Part shown: piece by piece, positions 1 to 11,925 of the stretch | Layout of the letters: each line of letters starts with the position of its first letter | Numbering within the stretch: position 1 is the first letter of the stretch | NCBI RefSeq assembly: GCF_000001735.4 | Contig: NC_003074.8 | Coordinates: forward strand, 6,448,101 to 6,512,100 | Length of the DNA: 64,000 nt | Source of the DNA: Arabidopsis thaliana | Taxonomy: Eukaryota; Streptophyta; Magnoliopsida; Brassicales; Brassicaceae | Reading direction: 5' to 3' | Notes under the pieces: generated by a model | Databases searched by the model: none | The model's input: only the letters and a program-made list of their open reading frames with translations | Told to the model about the DNA's origin: nothing | Translations under genes and position numbers: made by a program

Positions 1-3000
1 GCTTGATGAGGCAAAAAGTTGTTTCAATTTCTCCATTGTTCCATTCCCTAACAACCAATGAGACGATGGAAATTAACACTTCTGAATTTCCTAGTAGTTC
101 CCTATGCATAACCAACTAACTCACTTAGGTCAGCTCATTAAATTAAGTAAGACGTCAGAGGCAACTTTCACCTAGCATATTGTGGGAGAGATCCAACATA
201 GCAATATTGTGGACATGGAGGGCACACAATAATGGAGCAGCTGATATGTCTTGCAGTTCACATTCTGACACATTGATATCATCTTCTACCTGATAAACAT
301 ACAACGAAATAACCATTCAGATTATACATCAAATAAAGTAAGAATTTGTAACTAGCTAGCTTTAAGTAGGTTGAAAAGCAAACAAAGAGAAGAAAATATT
401 TCATACATTAACCGCTAAAATTTGGGGTAATACTCTCACCTCCGAAATATATAATTTCTTAAGCAATTTCATACTGGGTTTCTCTGACAACGACTGGCAA
501 CAGTCCATGTATAGTTTCATCAGGCGCTTGTGAACCCAGCCTGAAAACAAATTAATTTCATGCTGATTCAGCCGTGGTGTATAAATAAGAGGGAAGAATC
601 AATGACCATAATCTTAAAAGCCAATACAGCGGTTCAGCACAATCATGTAAAAAGTGAGAGAACAATTTGTGATGAAAACAAATTTATAGAATGATCAGCT
701 TGACAATCATACATCCAAATATCATGAGTAGATTCCAATTCTATCAAGGAAATACTTACCATCAACGGAAGCTTCAATAACAACATTTTCAGAAGAGTCC
801 CTGAGAATCGCATATAGTTCCAATGGTTTCAGAACTCTTCCACCATATTCCAAATGATGAATGATCGGCAACAGACCTAACGCAAATTGAATGTTCAAAG
901 ATTCAAACTTTTAGAGCAAAACTTAAAACGTGCTAGGAAACAAGGGGAATGATATCAAAAAGCAAAAGAAATGTTATTAAGCGTGAGATGAGAATTATAG
1001 GACTGATCCGAACTGGGATCATGCATTATAGAGACTGATCCGAACTGGGATCATCCTAAAGTTTTGCTAAGAAAACAAAAGCACATACCTTTAGATTTCT
1101 CATCGTCAGGAAGCTGTAAATAGTATAGGCAAGTAAGTTCCACCTTCACAGACTCATCATCGTGAGAACAGGAGTCTAAAGCTATGTGTTCATTTTCAAT
1201 TTCAATTTTTATTTTTCGCTGCAACAAGTAAAACATATAGTTATCATGAAGAAGATTGGACGAAGTAGAAAAATAAATGAAATCCAATCCCAAGAATGGT
1301 CAATGATAACTCAAAAACCAGATCACAGTTGCTCACATCCTCAGTTTTTGAGTAAGCGTGGAAGTTCACGAGAGCAGCTCCAGTTTTGCAGGACGTGCCG
1401 TTGGAGTCGCCAACATCACATTGAGATCCTTTTTTACGACGACCAGTTGTTTCAACAGCTATATTATTACTCAAAGATCTACAATTGCTGACATTTGGAG
1501 CCACCTTAATAGGATGGAGAGGCGTATACGAGCAAGAACCTTCTTCTACATTATCTTGGATGGCACGATTATCCGTATAATTAATAGCACCATCAAAATA
1601 CATACTTTCCTCAGAAACCTCTTCATTCTGCCTTAGAACTTTGTGAGAACTGTCTTTAGGGCATCCCAGCTCATATTCGGTCTCACTTTCATCATCAGAG
1701 AGGATTACTCGAATACGCTTTCGACCAGCAACTGTCTGCTGAGAGTCTGCTACTACAGAGAAATCTTTCTTCGTCTGATCAGTGTCAGCATCTTGTTTTC
1801 CTGAAACTTGTTTCCTTTTGAACAGACGTTTTCCAGGCTGGAGAAATGAAATTAGTGGCACATCATCATTTGCTTCATCCAGATCTGCTAACCGTTCTGA
1901 TCTAAGTGAATTTGGTGTTTGCGGTGAGCTACATGCATTTGGCCTATCATTCGATACATTCGCATGCCCTTCTGAGTCAGTTTCAGAGCATTCATCTTGT
2001 GTACTACATTCGGCTTTCTCAGCATGTTCTGACTCCTTCAGATTTTGTATTGTTTCCTTCAATTCACTAGACAGTAGAAATAATATATGAGTAAAATGAA
2101 ATACTTGAAACTGCAAACCTTACACCAGATTTGGTGTCTATCCATATTCCGTCCAGTGACAAAACAGTAATTGTTACCTGGCTTTTTGAGCATTCCCAAA
2201 TCTCATCATATGGATATAGTGTATATCTTCCAGTGCAGAAAGCTGGATTGAAGGAAGATTAGCTTTCAAAGCAATTCTGCAGGATCAAATGAAAATAAAT
2301 CCAGAAAGACCAATAGTTAATTTATTAGCATGCAGTATGTGTGTATAAATTCACGTAAATGTATATGCGATGTGTTTGAATATAGCAGAAGAAAGTCACA
2401 GAAAAAATATTTTAAGTGATTGAAAATGCAAAATGTGCTATAATTATCCACTATCATGAGAAGTACTGATTCAAAGTACATTGTATTATTTATTCAGAAG
2501 CCATAGTGCAGTAATTCGTGAACTTAGTCGAAAGGGACAACCAACAAGCAGTTAAGTACTTTATAGCACATTCACATTTGCTCTGCTTCAAGTGTTCTTT
2601 CCATTTTAAGAAAAAAATGAGTTTCATCGCCGTCATATTGTTCAATGGAATTATCAGTTCTCTCAAGGAAAATTAATAAGTAGATTTACTAGGACTGAAT
2701 CACAAACATAACCAAATAATAGCTCAAATGCGCAGTTTGATAAAGATTACTTATAATTGGATCTACCTGTACCCCTCTTCATATGCCTGAAGTGCTCCTG
2801 TCCATTCCCCAATACAGTCCAAACCATTACCAATATTAATCTTCGCTAGTGCTTGACCCTACAAGAGACCACCATAAGTGAATATTAGAATCAGGAAAGA
2901 AGAATAGCTATAATATTGACAAATCCAAGAAAAGGTATAATCAGTTTTCCACAGAAAATGTTCAGTAGAGGCCTAATGAATTATTTCTGGTTTTGTGAAT

Positions 3001-4945
3001 CAAATTCTGATGACAGTAGTGAACATAGGTTTTTATAATTAATCGTGCAAGCAAACAAATCTCACCTCCAGATTACCAATTGCTTCATGTCCCTCATAAC
3101 TTCTTATGAACCACTTCAGGGACTTTCTGAAATTTCTGAGATTTTGGTAAGATTCTCCAACAATCATGAAGGCATCACTCAGCTTTTCCTTGTCACAGAG
3201 TTCATCTGATATTTTCTTCTTCCTTTTTGAATATTGAAGATGCTAAGACATTCAAAGAAGAAATAGCAACCCTTTAGTTGCATGCAAACTTCAAATGGCA
3301 GCCTCCTACTTAACTTTCAAAACTATATCACAAGTCATTGAAACAGTGATGCAGAGACTTGGATCACTCAGTATCCGTATGATACAGAATAATCATCGTT
3401 TTGCCACATAATAACTTTACTTTGCAAGTTCAGAACAAAGATATTATCCCAGCATTCAAAAGATAGGTTTTCTTGAGAGAACAAGAATCATGTAATTCTT
3501 TGATAATATAGTCTTCCTGACTGATCTGAAAAGACAGTGTCAATAGCAGAAGTTCACAAAACTTAAATCAAATCTAAGAAAATAGCATATTTTTCCTACT
3601 CCATACTACCTGATGAAATCTCACAATGCTTATTCATCATTAAAAACCCCTACGATGGACAACTTTAACTTCTGGAAACTTTTCAAATAAATGCGAACAT
3701 GGGGTGGAGTGATAGGACTAAAAAGGAAGGAGTGTTTAAGTTATAAAACTCACCTTCAGCCATGCGAATACCATGCTAGATTTATCAATAAGACTTCCAA
3801 GACAAGCATTTACTTGGAGCATAGACTTTCGTTCCTCCGAAGTGCCTTTGGCATCAGTCATTTCTGCAGACAACTTCTTAAGCATAAGCTCTTCTTCTCT
3901 CAATTCTTCCATAACTTTCATGGATTTCTTGACTATCTTGGTATTATGCTCTATCTGTTCAACCAATGCACTCTCGTCTTGCATAGATTTCGCTAGACTA
4001 GAAGCTTTACCATAACATAAAAGAGCATCAATGTACTTTTGGGTCTTGTTGTGTAATTCAGCGAGATTGATATACCCCTTCGCTTCTCCTTGGACATGAT
4101 TAATCTTATGACAGATATTAATATCCATCTCAATGTGTTTCTTTGCTTCATCCCAACTTCTCAGCGCCATAAAAACGTTTCCAAGGTTATGATGAAGCCT
4201 ACTCCGAGCAGCATCATACTCTCTCACCTCCTCTTCATCGCAAATCTGCAGCCCTTTCTTAAGAATAGTACGGGCTGCTTCAGGATTATCAAGATCAAGG
4301 TCAAGCATACCGATGTTGTTATGTGCGTTAATATACTCCTCAAGGAATCCGCTAGATTCTCCAGGAGGTGGTTTCTCCTTGAGAATCTGTGCAAGTTCCA
4401 TGGCTTTCTTAAAGTACTTTTTAGCACTCTGAATGGCTTCACAATCATCCTCAGACTTCAAGAACATTTCATGGTAAGTACGTCCAAGTTGAGTACATGC
4501 TCTTTGCTTCTCCACAGTGTCATTAGCTTCTTCAGCTAGCTGTAAATGCTTCTTCTGCAACCACCAGAAAAAAACACAAATTCAAAATGAAAAACTCAAA
4601 CACCAAAATTATTCACGGAAAATTCAGGAAGCCAACAATAACCAAGTAGGAAAAAGCAATTGATTCAAGAGGGCTTACCTGATAAATCAAGGCTTCTTCG
4701 AAATTTTCGAGGCGGAGATAGATCTCGCCAAGAGACTGACAAGTAGGTAACAAATCTTTCCCAGGTAAATACTTGACGGAGATATCGTAATCAATCCTAA
4801 ACCACTTGAGAGCATCAACGTACTCTCCATGATTCTTAAGGATATCGCCGACATTGTTAGCCCACCTCGCCTGTTCTCTCCGGTCACCCACTTCTTCTGC
4901 TTTCCGGTACGCTCTCTTCGCCGCAGCTACATCTAATCGACCCAT
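1..4945 (-). CDS. TSK: TONSOKU/BRUSHY1/MGOUN3 (TSK), 5' part, runs off the window
   Basis: This is the plant TONSL orthologue, a nuclear protein that reads histone H3.1 at replication forks and is needed for DNA repair, heterochromatin silencing and meristem order. Exons read from the start at 4945 (minus): 4945-4679, 4554-3754, 3242-3066, 2858-2767, 2276-2178, 2066-1337, 1218-1089, 876-760, 540-440, 289-172 and 47-1. All phases join cleanly and give about 893 codons; the known protein has about 1311, so the rest lies to the left. Residues 1 to about 420 are TPR/LGN repeats. The 243-codon sixth exon is acidic and Ser-rich ([10 protein letters not shown]). The seventh exon resembles a ubiquitin-like region. 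The leucine-rich repeats begin near residue 868 (LDLSHNML). Divergent from RPL30C. The histone-reading role is family knowledge; the domains are seen. Confidence 0.95.
1001..1054. repeat. Short direct repeat inside a TSK intron
   Basis: A 22-bp unit beginning GACTGATCCGAACTGGG occurs at 1001-1022 and again at 1033-1054, each preceded by ATTATAG. It lies in the intron between the exons ending at 1089 and starting at 876. It is a simple local duplication with no sign of function. Confidence 0.85.
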
Positions 4946-5157
4946 CGGATGATGATTTCTCCGTTCTTCAATTGAAAGGTTTTTGTTTTCTTCCTTCCGA
5001 TTTTCAGATTTCTCGAAATTTCTTTCTCAGTGATTTTGATTTTCTCATTTTCTCCAGTCGCCAAATTTTTGGTCCCATCCCAAACTATCCCGCCAAAATT
5101 CAAGGGTAAATTAGAAATTTTCATACCCTAAATCCTGAAGTTATAGGCCTTTTAGTT

Positions 5158-5257
5158 TGGGCCTTGGGTCGAGTTTATTTTGGGCTTCTTATATCCTCCT
5201 GTCTCCTGACAAGAAAACAAAAAAACCCTAAGGGTTCTAAGGCACTCGCTATATAAA
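5158..5257 (+). promoter_or_regulatory. RPL30C promoter: two site II motifs, telo box and TATA box
   Basis: Site II motifs (TGGGCC at 5158-5163, TGGGCT at 5181-5186), a telo box (AAACCCTAA at 5223-5231) and a TATA box (TATATAAA at 5250-5257) lie in this order upstream of the RPL30C start at 5337. This set is the usual promoter signature of Arabidopsis ribosomal protein genes and links expression to cell division through TCP and telo-box factors. Only 391 bp separate the RPL30C and TSK start codons, so the elements may serve both genes; that is inference. Confidence 0.75.
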
Positions 5258-5333
5258 CTATCATTTTGCGCCGCCCGAACCCGAAGAAGAACTCTCTCTT
5301 GTAAACCTGCGATCTGAATCTTCCCGGCGGTGA

Positions 5334-5770
<437 letters not shown>

Positions 5771-6206
5771 TTCTGATTTTGATGATTTTGCCATGTTGTT
5801 CTCTATGCTTGATTATGCTTTGTGTTCTTCAAAGACTTAATGTTAGATTTCTTTGGTTTCCCGACTTCCTCTTAATGGTTATAATTAATTACTACATTTT
5901 CGTCTCTGTTGATTGATTCCTTACACGAAAAGGCTTGATTACTTTTATTACAATAGTTGGCTATTAACTAATTACATGTTCAATTTATACAAAATCATAT
6001 ATAATGGACAATCTCTTAGAACATTTTAACAGGAACCATTTTTTATGTTCTAACTTGTAACAACCAACCAAATTAAATCTCAATTAATCAAATAGAAACC
6101 CTTCATCTTTCTACACTTCTCCTCCAACCAACAAATTAAACAAAAGAGATTAAAAACACAAAAGCTCTTCATCAGTATCAACGTTTTCTTTGAGCTTTTT
6201 TGGCTA
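5771..6206. other. Shared 3' region of RPL30C and WNK6
   Basis: AT-rich spacer between two convergent stop codons, expected to hold both 3' untranslated regions and poly(A) sites. I see no further open frame, repeat or RNA gene in it. Confidence 0.6.
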
Positions 6207-8730
6207 TTACTTTAACTTCATCAGAGACAACTTTTTCTTCGTCTCCATAATGGCCTCTTCTCTTTTCGTTGCTATCTCTTTCATATCTTCCTGATACTTA
6301 GCTTCTATCTCCTCCAGCTCTTGTCTTAACCTTTCTTCTTCCTCCAAACTTACTGGTTCGGTTGCTTCTTCTACTTCTTGAATGGAGCTCTTGTCTTCTC
6401 CTTTGGTGGCATCGACGCATTGCTTATCTTCCTCATCTGATCGTGGGCAATCTGAGTTACACGAGTGACTAACCAACTCACAAGTATCATGAAAAACAGT
6501 CTCCTCTTGTTTCTGTGGCTTTGCTTCGTTATGATGACTTCTTGAGTTCTGATTCAGTTGCGAATGGATGAGATGATCGACTGTGACATCGGTTTTCCAG
6601 GTGGGTATCATGTTGACAAGTAGTATATCAATCAGCTCGGCTATAAACGTGACGTTCTGGTCAGTTAACTCGAGTTGCTCAACCATCTCACTCGACACCT
6701 TAGAAGCAGTGTCCCCTTCTTGATAGAACAGGAAATGAATGTTCCTCACACGCCCTGTGCAACAAGACACAGTTATATTAAGTTTCAGAATGCAAAAATA
6801 TCGAAGAAAGTAATGAATCTTAGCTGGAGCAGAATAAAGAACTGACCATTCTCATCTACTATACGAAGAATTAAGGACACAGACTGCTCATCGTTTTCTT
6901 CACCCTTGAGGACAAAGAAATTCCCTCTCTTTGCGCGTCTAACCTCAATACACCTGGATCCTGAATTGTCGCTAAAAGTAACAATAGGCAGGTTACTGTC
7001 TTCATCAAGATCTATCGACAAGGTTTTACTAGGCCGTGTTGTAGGAGGACCTTCAGACATAAGGCAACGGTCTCCAAATGCGCCTTCTTTGGGCATTACA
7101 ATGTCAGGAAGCGGCAAAGGATTGTTCATTGTTAAACCATTTAGTTGCAGAAAAGGGTCCAATAAAAGCTCTTTTGCTGACAGCCTTTCGGATGCAGGAA
7201 GTAAGCATTTCTCAATAAACTGTTTTACTTCTGGGTCTTTAACCCTGGAGAGTGAAGCAGGTTTTATTCCCTTGAAATCACCAAGAAGAAGAATCGGTTA
7301 AAATCTTGTCCGTAAACTATTGACAGGGATTATGTGGCATATATGTCTTTGTTGCTAACTCACCGATGAAACCTTCTTGTATATCTGAGCAGAGTTTTTG
7401 CATTCACAGTAGGGATAATCAAATGTCACCATCTCCAACATACACATCCCAAATGAATAAATATCAGCCAATTCGTTGTAGTTCTCGTCGTAAAGCTCGG
7501 GTGCCATAAACTCCGGGGTTCCTGTTGGCAACATACAATTTGACCCCAAAAGAAGAGAAATTCAAATGTGACAGACAAAGAATATAGCATGGCTACAACT
7601 GTATCCGGTCTTCTTGGATTAAACCAGAAAAAGTGAATATGTAAGTAACACCAACAAGCGGGAAATAGAAACTATACCAATCACACTTTTGGCATTAGCT
7701 TGCTCCATGACAGTGGCTAGACCAAGATCTCCTATTTTCACTTCTCCATGGTTTCCATTGATAAAAATGTTGTCGCATTTGAGATCCCGATGTATAATTG
7801 GTGGCTCTTGACCGTGAAGATATCTCAAACCCATTAAAATCTGCCTCGCCCAATTCTTGACGGCCTTCATGTTCACCTTCCTGTGTTTCTTGCGGTAGCT
7901 GAAACCAAAGATTTCTTAAACTCCATAACAGTGATCTCCTCAATAAGAAGAAAGGGAAAGAAAAAAAAAAGAAGAGAGATACATACTGCCGGAGGCTCCC
8001 TGAAGTGAATAGCTCAGTTATTATGTTAACAGTCTTGTTCTTATCATCGATCCATGAATTATAGAACCTAATAATATTATTGTGCTTCAATGATTTCAAC
8101 AGACGCACTTCAGAATAGAGCCTCTCCAGGCAATTCGGTGACTGCAAAACATCATCTATCCGTACTTGGTTCCATGCGACTTCAATTCCATCTACTTCAT
8201 CAAATGCCTTATAACTGATTTCCTTGAGTTAAGGTACAAACCAAAAAAGATGCAGAATATAGGAGAAAGATATTAATTCATTCTCGTAAAAGAGTTTCGA
8301 AAAACAAAATCACTAAAATGATATGAGTACATTTCTAGGAAGCTTCTGATATCAAGAATACTCTAAATCTCCGAAATAAATATGAAAACAAACCGAAAAG
8401 GATACACAGTCTTGAATGCCCCTTTTCCAATGACCTCTTTATACTGAAAGGTCCACAATTGATTGGTTAAGAACATCAGAGATCTAAATCACCTCACAAT
8501 ATTTACTCAAACCTTAACATTAAGAAGTAAAACAAGCCAAAGGGAGGTGGAACTTGGTTTCATAGTATCGACCAATTGAATGGTAAAACACTTAACAAAT
8601 AGAAAAAAGATAGCATTCCAATTTCCAAAGAGCCTCTTCATACCCGTATATATCGAAAAGTTGGATCAACTTCGAGCACTTCGGGGTCAGGAGGCTCTTG
8701 AAGTGCAGAAGCATCATCTGTACCTTCCAT
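6207..8730 (-). CDS. WNK6: WNK-family serine/threonine kinase
   Basis: Plant With-No-Lysine(K) kinase; plant WNKs act in circadian output, flowering and osmotic or ABA responses. Exons (minus): 8730-8644, 8443-8406, 8214-7987, 7898-7678, 7521-7364, 7270-6847 and 6754-6207, giving 567 residues as in the known protein. The kinase domain covers roughly residues 30-285. The glycine loop [11 protein letters not shown] carries the catalytic lysine at Lys40, and the usual subdomain II position reads VAWNQV with no lysine, the WNK hallmark. Catalytic loop [11 protein letters not shown] in place of DFG, and GTPEFMAPE are present. After the kinase comes an OSR1-binding-like segment ([10 protein letters not shown]) and a charged C-terminal coiled coil. 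A non-coding leader exon with a donor near 9296 lies upstream. Confidence 0.96.
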
Positions 8731-9829
8731 TCTTTCTTAAACCTTGCAAAAGTTGACAACAGAAAACAAATCCATAAAAACACAGAACGATCATAGAAAC
8801 CCTTTAGATTCTTTTGGGTGCAACACCTTGAAATAAAAAGAATTTCAAGGACAACAAGATACTCACACGCTAATTCAACTCTAAATCCAATTTTTTGTGA
8901 AACTTTTTAACCTTCGATTACTATCCAGCTCATATCAACAACAAAGACAAAACAGAACAAAAACAAAATTAAAGTAAAGCTCGTCAAAATTTAGGATCGT
9001 GACATAATTTTTATAAAAAACAATCCAATACTCTTCTTCTCAGATTATATTCTGTCAAAATATCCACATTCGACACAGGTATAAACAATTGACATGAACT
9101 ATTTCATAATTTTGAGAGGAGAAAAAAAAAATGCATACATGAGTATACATTCATATACATTCACATCAATGCATACATTCATATGAACATAGAAAACACA
9201 CGATTAAAAGATTTTCTCTCTCAAAAAAAAAAACGGTATAAGGCAACAGAATCGCGTAAATTTGTATTAATAAGATTCTGACGTTTCGATTATACCTGGA
9301 GAAACGAAGCTTTGTTCTGTAATTGAGACGAAACGGAGAAGGAGAACAACAATGGGAAGAAAAATCAGAACCCTAATTGAGAGAAATCGATGGATGAAGA
9401 AGAAGATGCAGCGACACGGGAAATTATAACAAGTGTTTGTTCTTAGCTCATTTACGAACCACCACCTCTATTTTAATTTCCTTCTTTTTTCCCAATATTA
9501 ATTTTTAGAAATGATAATTTTTCCAAGTCCTAAAAACAGAGAAACGCTCTCCCCATGCAAATATGACGTGTCAATACACGTGGCATTTAATTCGGGGTTG
9601 TCAACCCAATTGATGACGTTGAATATCCACTAGGAAAATAGCGAAAACAATAAAACACATGAAATTTAGTTCAATTTACCTAAAAATTATTATTACATAA
9701 AATTAATTTATTTCATTGTCTACGCAAAACGCATACCACCACTTCATGTAACCAAAAACATTCATAACCATTGAAGGGGACTCCCATGAAGAAATTGTCT
9801 GAGTAAACATTTCAAAGAAATTGATTTCC
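8731..9829 (-). other. WNK6 5' leader and promoter; 3' flank of the S6 gene
   Basis: A probable non-coding leader exon of WNK6 spans about 9297-9420; its donor (CCAG then gtataat on the minus strand) lies at 9296. Above it is AT-rich promoter DNA with the ACGT elements listed separately. The stretch 9660-9829 is the 3' flank of the S6 gene. No other coding signal is visible. Confidence 0.55.
9564..9607. promoter_or_regulatory. ACGT-core (ABRE/G-box) pair and palindrome upstream of WNK6
   Basis: TGACGTGTC at 9564-9572 and CACGTGGC at 9577-9584 are two ACGT-core sites 13 bp apart, the spacing expected of an ABA-response complex for bZIP factors. A perfect palindrome, GGGTTG-T-CAACCC, follows at 9595-9607. 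They lie about 150-300 bp upstream of the likely WNK6 leader exon. Function is inferred from motif knowledge only. Confidence 0.45.
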
Positions 9830-11458
9830 TCATCGTGATAACCCTAAAATGTTGTTGTCATCTTCGTCCGAGGAGGATCCATCATATAAGCTCCCACTAG
9901 TGAGTCTGTTAGGCACAGTCAGACTATCTTCCTTTTCCGACTGTCCAATCTTGATGTCACGGTGTTTAACTAAGAGCCAGCGCAGCAGTTTGTCTTCCTT
10001 GTTCAGGTAGTGAAGCTCCTTGTTCATGTTTGGAGTTGTCATCATTGTTATCTGCATCAATTGTCCCTGCAAAACATTCACCCGATATGAAGGCAGAAAA
10101 CACTTAGCAAACGCATGACTCTGCAGATTAGTAAGAGAGGAAAGCTAATAAAAGTGGATGTTCAATTTTCACTCTCTGCAGATTCTATCAAAAATACATA
10201 GGAGATTGATGTTTAAAGCTTTTGTACTGATACTCTCAAAACATATGATAATCCTACATCTATAGTTGATCGAAACAAATGTATCCCGTTACTTCCTAGG
10301 TATGTATGAATTATATATTCTCCTTCTGTTCCTATATAGCCAAATTGTCTAATAACAGAAACAGTTTGAAGAAAATGTATAAGCGAAAGCTGCGATTATT
10401 TGTACCAGGTTATCTTACAAGTAATCAAATTTCAAACTGAAGATCCAAAGCACAATCAAATTCTTTGGACAATTCAGTAGATAAGAACTTATCTAGAATC
10501 CTAGCTGTTGTATTACCCTCATCAGGATTTTCTGGAATCTTAAGTTCGAAAGGAAACACTGTCGAGGAAATGAAAATCTACAAAATACCATAGACTAAAC
10601 GCAACGTTTGTGACTAGTAAGAAATCACAAAACAAGTATCACTTCAGGATCGTAGCCAGTATTTGTGTACAAGACCGCATAATTTCCCCCAAGTCCAGCT
10701 ATTTAACCATAAGAATCAATCAGAAAGTTACAAGACACAAAGCTTTTTCGAAAGGCCAACCTAAAACATAATGCTAATAATAAGATTGCTTATCTATCTA
10801 CGGTTATAGCATCAAACTAATAATCAAACTCCACACTGAAGATCCAAAGCAAAATCAAGCTCTTTGAACAATTGACTAAGATAGGAACCATTCTAGAATC
10901 CTACTGTTCTGTTATCCTCATCAGGATTTTATAAATCGGGTAGACAAAATCACGCAAAAACAACCTTTACTAGTAACAATATGATGATTTTGCTTCAAGA
11001 ATCCAACTGAAAGTTAAACTAAGCGTAAGTAATCTGGGCGAAAGAAGTATCAGTCCATGGTCGTAGCAAGCATTTGAGTAAAATGACTGTATAAATTCCC
11101 AAAATCTAGCTATCTAACCATAAGAATCGATCAGAAAGATGAAAAAGACAAAGCTAACACAAACCTAAACTAAAATGCTAATACCATTGAATCGGCCTGG
11201 AGAAAATCCTGATCAAACAAACTCTACGGACTCATAAACCATCGATTCAGTAAGAAAACTAACGAAATTGAATACCTGATAGTGTCTTCCGTCGAGCTTT
11301 CTAATACCGTAACCCAATTCGACCTTGCCAAAGGATTTGATCTCGGTGAGGACGCCATTTCTGCTGTAAACGTGTTTACCAATGCGCGCAACGAGGTCGA
11401 TGAGGCCCTCCTTCCTGATTATAGGCTTGAACAGAAGCATACAGTCGTAGAGCGGCAT
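9830..11458 (-). CDS. Ribosomal protein bS6 family, mitochondrial type
   Basis: Small-subunit ribosomal protein of bacterial S6 type, expected to bind 16S/18S rRNA with bS18 in the mitochondrial ribosome. Two exons, 11458-11276 and 10066-9830, join in phase 0 and give 139 residues. The start MPLYDCMLLFKPIIRKE and the central FGKVELGYGIRKLDGRHYQ match the S6 beta-alpha fold. Residues 90-139 form a charged tail ending in an acidic run (SSSDEDDNN). No clear cleavable presequence is seen, so import would rely on an internal or uncleaved signal; the organelle is inferred from the family. The 1.2-kb intron is unusually long for this region and holds a tandem duplication. Confidence 0.88.
10423..11183. 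repeat. Diverged tandem duplication inside the S6 intron
   Basis: Two head-to-tail copies of about 360 bp, 10423-10779 and 10822-11183. They share CTGAAGATCCAAAGCA, then TCTAGAATCCTA, CTCATCAGGATTTT, GCTAT..AACCATAAGAAT and AATGCTAATA, all in the same order. Identity looks near 75-80 percent with small indels, so the copies are old. Nothing in them looks coding. Confidence 0.8.
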
Positions 11459-11925
11459 TTTTGATCCTTCTTCCTTCCGACAAGAGATTAGCTCTGGCTT
11501 GTTCTCTCAGGTTTACCTTAGGGTTTTAGTCTTCTCAGATTTCGCCGATTGGGTCATTACCAAACGGCGACGTGTTGTTAAGTTTTTTTTAGTGAAAACG
11601 ACATCGTGTTGCTATATATATTATTTTTGTCTGAGAGTTCTTAAATTTGATTTGGAAAATGAAATAAGAAATTGTAGAAAGCTTTCATATTAGTTGACAA
11701 CAAATGAAAGCTTTGTAATGATTATAAATAGTAGTTAACATATGTTTACCATTTTATTTACATGGAATTTTTTTTCTTTTTTTCCTGGGTATAAGTTTAT
11801 TTACATGGACCAATATCATCCAAAGAGTAGAGAGCTTAATATTATTTACATAGGCACACATTATATGAAAAAAAAAAAAAAAAAAAAACAAACCGAAACC
11901 CAAAATGGGTCAAGATTCTGAAACA
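11459..11925. other. Spacer between the S6 gene promoter and the ATG13-like 3' end
   Basis: The 5' leader and promoter of the S6 gene lie on the right side of 11458, then AT-rich DNA with an A-run of about 18 at 11871-11888 just beyond the ATG13-like stop. No open frame with coding character was seen. Confidence 0.5.
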
